A stretch of 64,000 nucleotides of DNA from Streptomyces sp. NK15101 (GTDB taxonomy: Bacteria > Actinomycetota > Actinomycetes > Streptomycetales > Streptomycetaceae): positions 1 to 64,000 of the forward strand of contig NZ_JAINVG010000031.1 of the NCBI RefSeq assembly GCF_020400725.1, given 5' to 3'. Numbering within the stretch: position 1 is the stretch's first letter; each line of letters begins with the position of its first letter. The notes below the pieces were generated by a model, which saw only the letters and a list, made by a program, of their open reading frames with translations, did not search any database and was not told where the DNA came from. The position numbers were made by a program, and so were the translations under genes. This document shows, piece after piece, positions 8,474 to 16,524 of this stretch.

Positions 8474-10171
8474 GTGGCGGAACGTAGCACGGCTGCCGTC
8501 GACGTGGCCGACAACAGCGGTGACGACCCGCTGACCGCCAAGGCGGACACGGCCGCGACCGACGGGGTGGCGGAAGACCAGAAGACGGCGGAGAAGACCG
8601 CCGAGGCCACGGAGAACAAGGCGGTCGAACGACAGAGCGGCGAACAGCCTTCCATCACGGCACCCGAACTGCACAGCGGCCACAAACTGGCCAGACGCTA
8701 CCGGCTGGAGGAGTGCGTCACCCGTCTGGACGGGTTCAGCAGCTGGCGTGCCGTCGACGAGAAACTGCGCCGCGCGGTCGGGGTCCACCTGCTGCCGGCC
8801 GACCACCCCAGGGCCCGGTCGGTCCTGGCCGCGGCCCGCTCCTCGGCCCTCCTCGGCGACCCCCGGTTCGTCCAGGTCCTCGACGCCGTCGAGGAGAACG
8901 ACCTCGTCTACGTCGTGCACGAGTGGCTGCCCGACTCCACCGAGCTGACCGCGCTGCTCGCGGCCGGCCCCCTGGAGCCCCACGACGCGTATCAGCTCGT
9001 CAGCCAGGTCTCCCAGGCCATGGCCGCCGCCCACCGCGAGGGCCTCGCCCACCTCCGGCTCACGCCGAGCGCCGTGCTGCGCAGCTCCACCGGCCAGTAC
9101 CGGATCCGGGGCCTGGCCGTGAACGCCGCCCTGCGCGGCATCACCGCCGAGCGTCCGCAGCGCACGGACACCGAGGCCATCGGTGCCCTGCTGTACGCCG
9201 CGCTCACCCAGCGCTGGCCGTACGAGAGCGACGCCTACGGCCTCTCCGGACTTCCCAAGGGCGTCGGCCTGCTCCCGCCGGACCAGGTCCGTGCCGGCGT
9301 CCACCGGGGCCTCTCCGAGATCGCCATGCGCGCGCTCGCCAACGACGGGGCCACGGCCTCACGTCAGGAGCCGCCCTGCACCACTCCGGACGAACTGGCC
9401 AAGGCCGTGGCGGCGATGCCCCGCGTCAAGCCGCCGGAGCCGGAGTTCCCGCTTCCCGCGCCGCCCGAGTACCAGCGCACCACGTATCAACAGGGCACGT
9501 ACGGGCGTCCCCAGCCCCGCCCCCAGGCCACACAGCCGGTCGTCGTCCCGCCGCCCCCGTTGCAGAGCCGCACCGGCAAGGCGCTGAAGTGGGCCGTCTC
9601 GGCGCTGCTCATCGCCGCGCTGGGCCTCGGCAGCTGGCAGATCGCGGACCGGCTGCTCGGCCAGGACAAGCCCACCGAGACGCCGATAGTGCAGCCCTCG
9701 GTCGACGAGAAGCCCGCGCCCTCCAAGCCGATCGCCATCTCGTCCGCCCAGGACTTCGACCCGCCCCCCGGGGGCAACGGCGAGGAGTACCCGGAATCCG
9801 TGACGAACGCGTTCGACGGTGATCCGGGCACCTTCTGGCACACCAAGAACTACACCACCGCGCACTTCGGCAATCTGAAGAGCGGCGTCGGCATAGTGCT
9901 GGACCTGGGCTCGGCCCAGAAGGTCGGTTCGGTCGACCTGTCGTTCGTCGGGCGCACCTCGGTGGAGGTCCGCACGGCACCTGAGGACGCCTCCTCGCCG
10001 CCGTCCACGGCCGAAGGGTTCACCACCCAGGCGTCCGGAGCCGACAGCGAGGTGAAGCTGAAGCTCACCAAGCCGGTCAAGACCCGCTACGTTCTGGTCT
10101 GGCTGACGGAGCTGCCCCTCACCGACGGCGAGTTCCGCGGCCAGCTGACCGAAGTCAAGGTCATGAGCTGA
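8474..10171 (+). CDS. Membrane pseudokinase adjacent to murJ
   Basis: A 565-residue protein. A protein-kinase fold spans roughly residues 75-320 but catalytic motifs are lost: the HRD-loop position reads HLRLTPSAVL, the DFG position reads RIRGLAV and the VAIK-like site reads AVGVH. After a Pro-rich linker comes one TM helix (about residues 371-390), then an extracellular F5/8-type (discoidin-like) beta domain with AFDGDPGTFWHTKNY. The GTG at 8474 is preferred because GGGGAGGCAGGA precedes it, although an in-frame GTG exists at 8414. In Mycobacterium tuberculosis the homologous pseudokinase is fused to MviN. Here it is separate, so it probably regulates MurJ. Confidence 0.83.
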   Translation: MAERSTAAVDVADNSGDDPLTAKADTAATDGVAEDQKTAEKTAEATENKAVERQSGEQPSITAPELHSGHKLARRYRLEECVTRLDGFSSWRAVDEKLRRAVGVHLLPADHPRARSVLAAARSSALLGDPRFVQVLDAVEENDLVYVVHEWLPDSTELTALLAAGPLEPHDAYQLVSQVSQAMAAAHREGLAHLRLTPSAVLRSSTGQYRIRGLAVNAALRGITAERPQRTDTEAIGALLYAALTQRWPYESDAYGLSGLPKGVGLLPPDQVRAGVHRGLSEIAMRALANDGATASRQEPPCTTPDELAKAVAAMPRVKPPEPEFPLPAPPEYQRTTYQQGTYGRPQPRPQATQPVVVPPPPLQSRTGKALKWAVSALLIAALGLGSWQIADRLLGQDKPTETPIVQPSVDEKPAPSKPIAISSAQDFDPPPGGNGEEYPESVTNAFDGDPGTFWHTKNYTTAHFGNLKSGVGIVLDLGSAQKVGSVDLSFVGRTSVEVRTAPEDASSPPSTAEGFTTQASGADSEVKLKLTKPVKTRYVLVWLTELPLTDGEFRGQLTEVKVMS

Positions 10172-10196
10172 CGACCACAGGGGAGGGGGCTCACCG

Positions 10197-10901
10197 TTGG
10201 ACCGACCGATAGACGACGCCACGGACGACCAGGAACTCCTGGGACGCCATGTCGCCGGGGACCCGGACGCCTTCGGTGAGCTCGTGCGGCGGCACCGGGA
10301 CCGGCTGTGGGCGGTGGCCTTGCGGACCCTGGGGGACCGCGAGGAGGCCGCCGACGCCGTCCAGGACGCTCTGCTCTCCGCCTTTCGGGCCGCCCACACC
10401 TTCCGTGGCCAGTCGGCGGTCACGACCTGGCTCCACCGCATCACGGTGAACGCCTGCCTCGACCGGGCGCGCAAGACCGCTTCCCGCAGGACCTCGCCCG
10501 TCGACGACACCGACCGCTTCGAACAGCTCCTCGACCCCCACGAGTCGGCCGAGGCACCCGTGGAGCGCCAGGACCTCCACCGCCAGCTGCTCTCCGCGCT
10601 CGACGCGATCCCCGAGGACCAGCGGGCCGCCCTCGTCCTGGTCGACATGCAGGGATACCCCGTCGCCGAAGCGGCCCGTATCCTCGGCGTTCCCACCGGG
10701 ACCGTGAAGAGCCGCTGCGCACGCGGACGGGCACGCCTCCTTCCGATGGTCACTCATCTGCGCGCCGACACCGTGGGTAACGAGGCCACCGAAGGGGGAA
10801 GGAACCGGACGCCGGGGACATCCGTCCCACCGGTGTCGGGGCCGACGGATACCGGACCGACAGATCCAGCTGCTGTGAAGGGCGGAGGTGGGCGCACGTG
10901 A
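10197..10901 (+). CDS. sigM: ECF RNA polymerase sigma factor SigM
   Basis: A 234-residue sigma-70 family ECF factor. Region 2 spans about residues 20-92 (DPDAFGELVRRHRDRLWAVA, then DAVQDALLSAFRAAHTF). Region 4 is about residues 130-182, with the helix-turn-helix YPVAEAARILGVPTGTVKSR. The start is TTG 10197, eight bases after a strong GGGAGGGGG. The end overlaps the start of the anti-sigma gene (GTGA), indicating translational coupling. The Pro/Thr/Gly-rich C-terminal tail looks disordered. Its position between the murJ partner and trxB matches Streptomyces sigM. Confidence 0.92.
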   Translation: MDRPIDDATDDQELLGRHVAGDPDAFGELVRRHRDRLWAVALRTLGDREEAADAVQDALLSAFRAAHTFRGQSAVTTWLHRITVNACLDRARKTASRRTSPVDDTDRFEQLLDPHESAEAPVERQDLHRQLLSALDAIPEDQRAALVLVDMQGYPVAEAARILGVPTGTVKSRCARGRARLLPMVTHLRADTVGNEATEGGRNRTPGTSVPPVSGPTDTGPTDPAAVKGGGGRT

Positions 10902-11833
10902 CTTCCACGGCCGGCAGGGCCGACACCACACAGCACCCGGACGTCTCGGAGATCTCCGATCTGACCGAGGGGCTGCTCTCGCCGACCCGTTCGGCGGCCG
11001 TACGACGGCATGTGGACGGCTGTCCCCTCTGCGCCGACGTGCGGTCCTCCCTGGAGGAGATCCGGGGCCTTCTCGGAACCCTGCCGGGGCCGCCCCGCAT
11101 GCCCGCCGAGATCGCCGGGCGGATCGATGCCGCCCTGGCCGCCGAAGCCCTCCTCAGCGCCACCACCCCGGAGCGCGACACCCCCGTTTCACGTGAAACA
11201 TCGCCCTCCTCGGCCGAGACCGCTCCCCCCGCACCGCCCGCCCCGGTCGCGGACCGCCCCGCCGGACGCCCTCGGGCCGGCACCGGCCCCGGACGCCCCG
11301 GGAGGCCCCGCCGGCGCCGGATCGCGCTGCTCTCCACGATCGGCGCCGCCTTCGGAGCCGTGGTGCTCGGAACGAGCCTGTACCTCAGCCAGGCGGGCAA
11401 CATGAGCGCCAGTGGTTCGGCTGACACCAAGAAGGCCGACACACTCGCGAGCGCACCCCTCAGTCCCTTCTCCGGTGCGCCCGTCGAGGACCGCGTCCAC
11501 GCCCTCCTCACCGAGAACCGCGCACCCAAGACCCCCCAGGGGGTCGGGCCCGAATCCATGTCCGCCGAGGCCGAGGGCGACACGTCCCAGCGCAACAAGG
11601 ACAACGCCGTTCCCGGCTGTGTCCTGGCAGGTGCCGGCCGCGGCGACGGCGTACTCGGCTACGAGCGCGGCGAGTACCAGGGAACACCCGCCTACCTGCT
11701 CGTCCTGACGGATCCGGCGGACAGCACAAGGGTCCAGGCCTACGTGCTCGACGCCTCCTGCGCCGAACGGCCCACGGAGAGCGGAAGCCCGGCCGCCGAC
11801 CTCCTCTTCAGCAGCACGTACCCTCGCTCCTGA
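10898..11833 (+). CDS. ZAS-type membrane anti-sigma factor for SigM
   Basis: A 311-residue protein beginning at GTG 10898 and overlapping sigM by four bases. The N-terminal domain carries a zinc anti-sigma motif HxxxCxxC (RRHVDGCPLCADV, about residues 39-51). One TM helix follows (ALLSTIGAAFGAVVLGTSLYL), then an extracellular C-terminal domain with two cysteines. It most likely holds SigM at the membrane until an envelope or redox signal arrives. A perfect parS lies inside the coding region at 11186-11199 and encodes VSRET in the linker before the TM segment. Confidence 0.85.
   Translation: MTSTAGRADTTQHPDVSEISDLTEGLLSPTRSAAVRRHVDGCPLCADVRSSLEEIRGLLGTLPGPPRMPAEIAGRIDAALAAEALLSATTPERDTPVSRETSPSSAETAPPAPPAPVADRPAGRPRAGTGPGRPGRPRRRRIALLSTIGAAFGAVVLGTSLYLSQAGNMSASGSADTKKADTLASAPLSPFSGAPVEDRVHALLTENRAPKTPQGVGPESMSAEAEGDTSQRNKDNAVPGCVLAGAGRGDGVLGYERGEYQGTPAYLLVLTDPADSTRVQAYVLDASCAERPTESGSPAADLLFSSTYPRS
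11186..11199. promoter_or_regulatory. parS: parS site 3, inside the anti-sigma gene
   Basis: Exact GTTTCACGTGAAAC within the reading frame of the anti-sigma gene, read as part of PVSRETS in the linker. Confidence 0.93.
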
Positions 11834-11874
11834 CCTCTCTCTCCGCCCGGCCGCGGTGCCGCGCGGCGGTCTCG

Positions 11875-11900
11875 GGAATGCACGCCCCTTAGGATCCGTT
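11875..11900 (+). promoter_or_regulatory. SigR-type promoter of trxBA
   Basis: GGAAT at 11875-11879, then 18 bases, then GTT at 11898-11900. This is exactly the GGAAT-N18-GTT consensus of the Streptomyces disulfide-stress sigma factor SigR, whose classical target is trxBA. It lies 73 bases before the trxB GTG. Confidence 0.85.
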
Positions 11901-11972
11901 GGGTGGGGTGAGAGCGACCGAGACAACCGCCCCCGTAGGCAGTGGCAGTCTGCAGAGACGAGGAAGAAACCC

Positions 11973-12938
11973 GTGAGCGACGTCCGTAACGTGATCATCA
12001 TCGGCTCCGGTCCCGCGGGTTACACCGCTGCGCTCTACACGGCCCGAGCGTCGCTGAAGCCCCTGGTCTTCGAAGGTGCCGTCACCGCCGGTGGCGCCCT
12101 CATGAACACCACCGAGGTCGAGAACTTCCCCGGTTTCCGTGACGGGATCATGGGTCCGGACCTGATGGACAACATGCGGGCCCAGGCCGAGCGCTTCGGC
12201 GCCGAGCTGGTTCCGGACGACGTCATCGCCGTGGACCTGACGGGTGACATCAAGACCGTCACCGACACCGCCGGCACCGTGCACCGCGCGAAGGCCGTGA
12301 TCGTCACCACCGGTTCCCAGCACCGCAAGCTCGGCCTCCCCAACGAGGACGTGCTCTCCGGCCGCGGTGTCTCCTGGTGCGCCACCTGCGACGGGTTCTT
12401 CTTCAAGGACCAGGACATCGCCGTCGTCGGCGGCGGCGACACCGCGATCGAGGAGGCCACCTTCCTCTCGCGCTTCGCCAAGTCCGTCACGATCGTCCAC
12501 CGCCGGGACACCCTGCGTGCCTCCAAGGCCATGCAGGAGCGCGCCTTCGCCGACCCGAAGATCTCGTTCGCCTGGGACAGCGAGGTCACCGAGATCCACG
12601 GTGAGCAGAAGCTCAGCGGTCTGACCCTGCGCGACACGAAGACCGGCGAGACCCGCGAGCTCCCCGTCACCGGCCTCTTCATCGCCGTCGGCCACGACCC
12701 GCGGACCGAGCTCTTCAAGGGCCAGCTGGACCTGGACGAGGAGGGCTACCTGAAGGTCGCCGCCCCGTCGACGCGCACGAACCTCACGGGTGTCTTCGGC
12801 GCCGGTGACGTCGTCGACCACACCTACCGTCAGGCCATCACGGCCGCCGGCACCGGCTGCTCCGCCGCACTCGACGCCGAGCGTTTCCTGGCCGCCCTCG
12901 CCGACAGCGAGAAGCTGGCCGAGACCCCCGCGGTCTGA
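11973..12938 (+). CDS. trxB: Thioredoxin reductase
   Basis: A 321-residue flavoprotein. It has the FAD-binding GSGPAGYTAALYTARA at the N-terminus, the redox pair in WCATCDG (Cys136 and Cys139), an NADPH-binding VVGGGDTAIEEA, and the C-terminal FAD motif GVFGAGDVVDHTYRQA. It transfers electrons from NADPH to TrxA. The GTG at 11973 follows GAGGAAGAAACCC. A consensus SigR promoter lies upstream, and trxA follows after 46 bp, so this is the disulfide-stress trxBA operon. Confidence 0.96.
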   Translation: MSDVRNVIIIGSGPAGYTAALYTARASLKPLVFEGAVTAGGALMNTTEVENFPGFRDGIMGPDLMDNMRAQAERFGAELVPDDVIAVDLTGDIKTVTDTAGTVHRAKAVIVTTGSQHRKLGLPNEDVLSGRGVSWCATCDGFFFKDQDIAVVGGGDTAIEEATFLSRFAKSVTIVHRRDTLRASKAMQERAFADPKISFAWDSEVTEIHGEQKLSGLTLRDTKTGETRELPVTGLFIAVGHDPRTELFKGQLDLDEEGYLKVAAPSTRTNLTGVFGAGDVVDHTYRQAITAAGTGCSAALDAERFLAALADSEKLAETPAV

Positions 12939-12984
12939 CCCCTTCTCTCTCCCCATCCACACCCCGCGAAATAAGGAGGCTGCC

Positions 12985-13326
12985 GTGGCCGGCGCCCTGA
13001 AGAACGTGACCGACGCAGACTTCGACGAGGTCGTCCTCAAGAGCGACAAGCCCGTCCTGGTGGACTTCTGGGCTGCCTGGTGCGGCCCGTGCCGTCAGAT
13101 CGCCCCGTCGCTGGAGGCCATCGCCGCCGAGCACGGCGACCAGATCGAGGTCGTGAAGCTCAACATCGACGAGAACCCGGCCACGGCTGCCAAGTACGGC
13201 GTCATGTCCATCCCGACGCTCAACGTCTACCAGGGTGGCGAGGTCGCGAAGACCATCGTCGGCGCCAAGCCGAAGGCCGCCATCCTGCGCGACCTGGCGG
13301 ACTTCGTCGAGCCCACCAAGGCCTGA
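12985..13326 (+). CDS. trxA: Thioredoxin
   Basis: A 113-residue cytoplasmic thioredoxin with the active site WCGPC (Cys33 and Cys36), the preceding VLVDFWAAW strand and the cis-proline loop SIPTLNVYQGG. The GTG at 12985 sits six bases after AAGGAGG. It is reduced by TrxB from the gene just upstream. A parS site and a strong hairpin follow the stop codon. Confidence 0.96.
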   Translation: MAGALKNVTDADFDEVVLKSDKPVLVDFWAAWCGPCRQIAPSLEAIAAEHGDQIEVVKLNIDENPATAAKYGVMSIPTLNVYQGGEVAKTIVGAKPKAAILRDLADFVEPTKA

Positions 13327-13338
13327 TGCTCCGTCGCT

Positions 13339-13352
13339 GTTTCACGTGAAAC
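13339..13352. promoter_or_regulatory. parS: parS site 4
   Basis: Exact GTTTCACGTGAAAC beginning 13 bases after the trxA stop and overlapping by two bases the left arm of the following terminator. Confidence 0.95.
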
Positions 13353-13380
13353 GGCCCGCCCCCGACAGGGGGCGGGCCGT
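13351..13380. terminator. Bidirectional terminator between trxA and the GNAT gene
   Basis: Perfect 13-bp arms (ACGGCCCGCCCCC and its complement) around a GACA loop, followed by TCTCGTCTTCT. It separates the convergent trxA and acetyltransferase genes. Confidence 0.85.
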
Positions 13381-13395
13381 TCTCGTCTTCTGAAG

Positions 13396-14013
13396 CTAGA
13401 GGGGCCGCAGGGCGGGCTCCTTCTGCACGGCGCCGAGGAGACGGTCCAGGGCCATCTCGACGTCCTCCTTCCAGGAGAGCGTCGTCCTGAGCTCCAGCCT
13501 CAGCCGAGGGAAGGCATGGTGCGGCCGGACGGTCTTGAAGCCCACCGCGAGAAGATGGTCGGCCGGCAGCACACAGGCAGGCTCCTTCCACCGGGCGTCT
13601 CCGAACGCCTCGATCGCCTTGAAGCCCCGCCTCATCACGTCCTTGGCCACGGTCTGCACCATCACCCGCCCCAGGCCCTGTCCCTGATAGCCCGGCATGA
13701 TCCAAGCCGTCATCAGCTGGACGGCGTCCGCCGCCACGGGACTCGTCGGAAAGGCCGTCGAGCGCGGCACGTAGGCTGGGGGAGCGTAGAGGACGTAACC
13801 GACCGGCACCTCGTCGACGTAGACCACCCGGCCACAGGAACCCCACTCCAGGAGAACGCCCGAGATCCAGGCCTCCTTCTCCAGCTCCGGGCGCCCCGCC
13901 TTCACCGCCGCCTCACCGCTGACCGGGTCGAGCTCCCAGAAGACACAGGAGCGACACCGCTTGGGGAGATCCGGAAGGTTGTCCAGGGTGAGCGGTACGA
14001 GCCGACGCCCCAC
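13396..14013 (-). CDS. GNAT family N-acetyltransferase
   Basis: A 205-residue protein with the acetyl-CoA binding signature IMPGYQGQGLGRVMVQTVAKD (about residues 106-126), and an N-terminal segment with two cysteines (KRCRSCVFWELD). The GTG start at 14013 lies between the parAB terminator and the convergent trxA. The acceptor substrate is unknown. The location between trxA and parB is typical of Streptomyces, so it is a conserved origin-linked gene rather than an insertion. Confidence 0.82.
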   Translation of the reverse strand: MGRRLVPLTLDNLPDLPKRCRSCVFWELDPVSGEAAVKAGRPELEKEAWISGVLLEWGSCGRVVYVDEVPVGYVLYAPPAYVPRSTAFPTSPVAADAVQLMTAWIMPGYQGQGLGRVMVQTVAKDVMRRGFKAIEAFGDARWKEPACVLPADHLLAVGFKTVRPHHAFPRLRLELRTTLSWKEDVEMALDRLLGAVQKEPALRPL

Positions 14014-14104
14014 GGCTGCTCCTCGTTTCCCTTGCCATCGAGCACGGATACGCCTCTTGGAATCGTATCGATCGGACGATCGGGGCGATACCGCTCACAG
14101 GCAA

Positions 14105-14148
14105 AGGGCGGGCCGCGTTCCGGTGAAGACCGGAGCACGGCCCGCCCT
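14105..14148 (-). terminator. parAB terminator
   Basis: Arms AGGGCGGGCCG (14105-14115) and CGGCCCGCCCT (14138-14148) are perfect complements and enclose a second small hairpin TCCGG/CCGGA. It lies 27 bases beyond the parB stop. Confidence 0.8.
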
Positions 14149-14174
14149 GGGCGGCCTCGGAGGAACGGGAGGGG

Positions 14175-15215
14175 TCAGCCCTCGGCGTCCTGCTCCGCGT
14201 TCGTGCGGCCCAGGACCCGCCCCTCACCGGGAGCGAGGGTCGAGAGGATCCGCTCCAGATCGTCCATGGAGGCGAACTCGACGACGATCTTGCCCTTCTT
14301 CTGCCCCAGGTCGACCTTCACGCGGGTCTCGAAGCGGTCCGAGAGCCGGGTGGCGAGGTCCGTGAGCGCGGGCGAGACCCGGGCGCCGGCACGCGGCCCC
14401 CTCGGCTTGGCCGCGGACGCGGGCTCCTCGGAGCCCATGAGGCTCACGATCTCCTCGACGCTGCGCACCGAAAGGCCCTCGGAGACGATCCGGTACGCCA
14501 GCTTGTCCTGGGCCTCCGGGTCCTCGACACCGAGCAGAGCCCGCGCGTGCCCGGCGGAGAGCACGCCGGCGGCGACCCGACGCTGCACCGGCAGGGAGAG
14601 CCGCAGCAGTCGCAGCGTGTTGGAGATCTGCGGGCGGGACCGCCCGATCCGCTCCGCGAGCTGGTCATGGGTGCAGCCGAAGTCCTTGAGCAGCTGCTCG
14701 TAGGCGTGGGCCTCTTCGATCGCGTTCAGCTGGGCCCGGTGAAGGTTCTCCAGGAGCGCGTCCAGGAGCATCTTCTCGTCGTCGGTGTCCCGGACGATCG
14801 CCGGGATCCGCTCGAGGCCCGCCGTCGTCGAGGCCCGCAGACGACGCTCACCCATGACGAGCTCGTAGCGGTCGTCCTCGATCTTGCGGACGACCACGGG
14901 CTGGAGCAGGCCGACCTCCTTGATGGAGGTGACGAGCTCCGCCAACGCGTCCTCGTCGAAGACCTCACGCGGCTGGTGCCGGTTGGGGATGATCGCATCG
15001 ATCGGAAGCTCGGTGAAGTAGGCACCGGCCGGAGGCTCCGGCATGGCCACCGGCTCGGGTTCGTTCCACGTCGGGGCCGACTCAGGGGCCTGCGGGCTCC
15101 GCGGCAGCGTCGCCAGCTTCGCGGCGGCCACCCCGCGCTCGATCTGCCGTTCCTGGGGAGCAGCGGGGATCAGCGCACCGAGCCCGCGCCCCAGTCCCCT
15201 ACGTCGCTCACTCAC
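14175..15215 (-). CDS. parB: Chromosome-partitioning protein ParB
   Basis: A 346-residue ParB/Spo0J protein. A basic N-terminal ParA-activating segment (RRRGLGRGLGALIP) is followed by the CTP-binding ParB domain (NRHQPREVF and MGERRLRAS), the helix-turn-helix that reads parS (FGCTHDQLAERIGRSRPQISN) and a C-terminal dimerisation domain (GKIVVEFASMDDLERIL). It loads at parS and spreads to condense the origin region before sporulation septation. The GTG start overlaps the parA stop (GTGA). Confidence 0.96.
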   Translation of the reverse strand: MSERRRGLGRGLGALIPAAPQERQIERGVAAAKLATLPRSPQAPESAPTWNEPEPVAMPEPPAGAYFTELPIDAIIPNRHQPREVFDEDALAELVTSIKEVGLLQPVVVRKIEDDRYELVMGERRLRASTTAGLERIPAIVRDTDDEKMLLDALLENLHRAQLNAIEEAHAYEQLLKDFGCTHDQLAERIGRSRPQISNTLRLLRLSLPVQRRVAAGVLSAGHARALLGVEDPEAQDKLAYRIVSEGLSVRSVEEIVSLMGSEEPASAAKPRGPRAGARVSPALTDLATRLSDRFETRVKVDLGQKKGKIVVEFASMDDLERILSTLAPGEGRVLGRTNAEQDAEG

Positions 15216-16288
15216 TGGATCCCCTCCGACATGCTGCGCTGGCTGTTCTGGTGCCCTACATGGGCGTGCTGCGGTTCATAGTGCACGGCGGCCCCCCGCA
15301 GGGCGATCTCACGGGCCGCCTCGAGGTACGACAGGGCGCCGCTGGAGCCCGGGTCGTAGGTGAGGACCGTCTGCCCGTAACTCGGTGCCTCCGAGATGCG
15401 GACGGACCTCGGAATGCTGGTCCGCAGCACCTCCTCGGCGAAGTGGCTGCGCACCTCGTCGGCGACCTGCGAGGCGAGCCTCGTCCTGCCGTCGTACATG
15501 GTGAGCAGGATCGTCGAGACGTGGAGCGCCGGGTTGAGGTGCCCCCGTACCAGGTCGACGTTCCGCAGGAGCTGCCCGAGGCCCTCCAGCGCGTAGTACT
15601 CGCACTGGATCGGGATCAGCACCTCTGCGCCCGCCACCATGGCGTTGACCGTGAGGAGGCCGAGCGAGGGCGGGCAGTCGATCAGGATGTAGTCCAGCGG
15701 CTGCTCATAGGCCTGGATCGCCCGCTGGAGACGGCTCTCACGCGCCACCAGGGACACCAGCTCGATCTCCGCGCCGGCGAGATCGATGGTGGCCGGAGCG
15801 CAGAAGAGACCCTCGACGTCCAGGACCGGCTGCACCACATCGGAGAGCGGCTTGCTGTCCACCAGGACGTCGTAGATCGAGGGGACCTCGGCGTGGTGGT
15901 CGATGCCGAGTGCCGTCGAGGCATTGCCCTGCGGATCCAGGTCGATGACCAGGACGCGAGCACCGTGCAGCGCCAGGGAGGCGGCAAGGTTGACCGTCGT
16001 GGTCGTCTTGCCCACGCCGCCCTTCTGATTGGCGACCACCATCACGCGCGTCTCGGCCGGGCGGGGAAGTCCCTCACCGGCACGACCCAGCGCCTCTACT
16101 GCCAGCTGGGCAGCACGACCGATGGGGGTGTCGTCCATGGGGGGCGGTGTTTCACGTGAAACATCCTCCCCCACCGATTCGGTTCGGGGACCGGGGACCG
16201 GATCGGTCATCGGTCCCGCGATGTTGGCGTCGGACCGCAAGGATTCACTCTCCTCGGCTTCAGGCTCGCGATGAGGAGAGCCTGCCAT
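15212..16288 (-). CDS. parA: Chromosome-partitioning ATPase ParA
   Basis: A 358-residue Walker-type ATPase. After an acidic, variable N-terminal region come the deviant Walker A motif KGGVGKTT, the VIDLDPQGN motif and the Walker B-like YILIDCPPSLGLL. It works with ParB to segregate chromosomes in aerial hyphae. The start is uncertain: ATG 16288 (MAGSPHREPE) is used, while ATG 16138 (MDDTPIGRA) would give a 308-residue core protein and ATG 16468 a longer form. parS site 5 is read through as VSRET within the N-terminal extension. Confidence 0.93.
   Translation of the reverse strand: MAGSPHREPEAEESESLRSDANIAGPMTDPVPGPRTESVGEDVSRETPPPMDDTPIGRAAQLAVEALGRAGEGLPRPAETRVMVVANQKGGVGKTTTTVNLAASLALHGARVLVIDLDPQGNASTALGIDHHAEVPSIYDVLVDSKPLSDVVQPVLDVEGLFCAPATIDLAGAEIELVSLVARESRLQRAIQAYEQPLDYILIDCPPSLGLLTVNAMVAGAEVLIPIQCEYYALEGLGQLLRNVDLVRGHLNPALHVSTILLTMYDGRTRLASQVADEVRSHFAEEVLRTSIPRSVRISEAPSYGQTVLTYDPGSSGALSYLEAAREIALRGAAVHYEPQHAHVGHQNSQRSMSEGIQ
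16149..16162. promoter_or_regulatory. parS: parS site 5, in the parA N-terminal coding region
   Basis: Exact GTTTCACGTGAAAC just upstream of the internal ATG 16138 of parA and inside the longer reading frame. ParB bound here could influence parAB expression. Confidence 0.95.
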
Positions 16289-16449
16289 GCTTTCGGGGTC
16301 GTGAACCAGCGAGGTCGGGGGTTCTGTGGGTGAATCCACCTCTGTGGACAACTCCGTAACCCTCACGGGTGGCTTCACGCGGGGTCGACGGTCCCGGGGC
16401 GTGGCAGCCGCGCGACCGCGGCCGATGATTCCCTGCAGCAGTGAGCGAC

Positions 16450-16463
16450 GTTTCACGTGAAAC
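16450..16463. promoter_or_regulatory. parS: parS site 6, upstream of parA
   Basis: Exact GTTTCACGTGAAAC in the rsmG-parA gap (16289-16524), where a parAB promoter is expected. No gene is seen in this 236-bp gap under the chosen parA start. Confidence 0.95.
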
Positions 16464-16524
16464 ACCATGCCGCCGCCGGCCGGCCGGGACCGCTCGACAC
16501 TCCGAAATGGTACGTATGGGACGT

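Noticed and set aside
3881..9304. Very long open frame (about 1800 codons) on the minus strand
   Set aside because: It lies opposite the DUF6049, murJ and pseudokinase genes, all of which have real domain content. The frame is open only because of GC-rich third-position bias, and its translation is low complexity.
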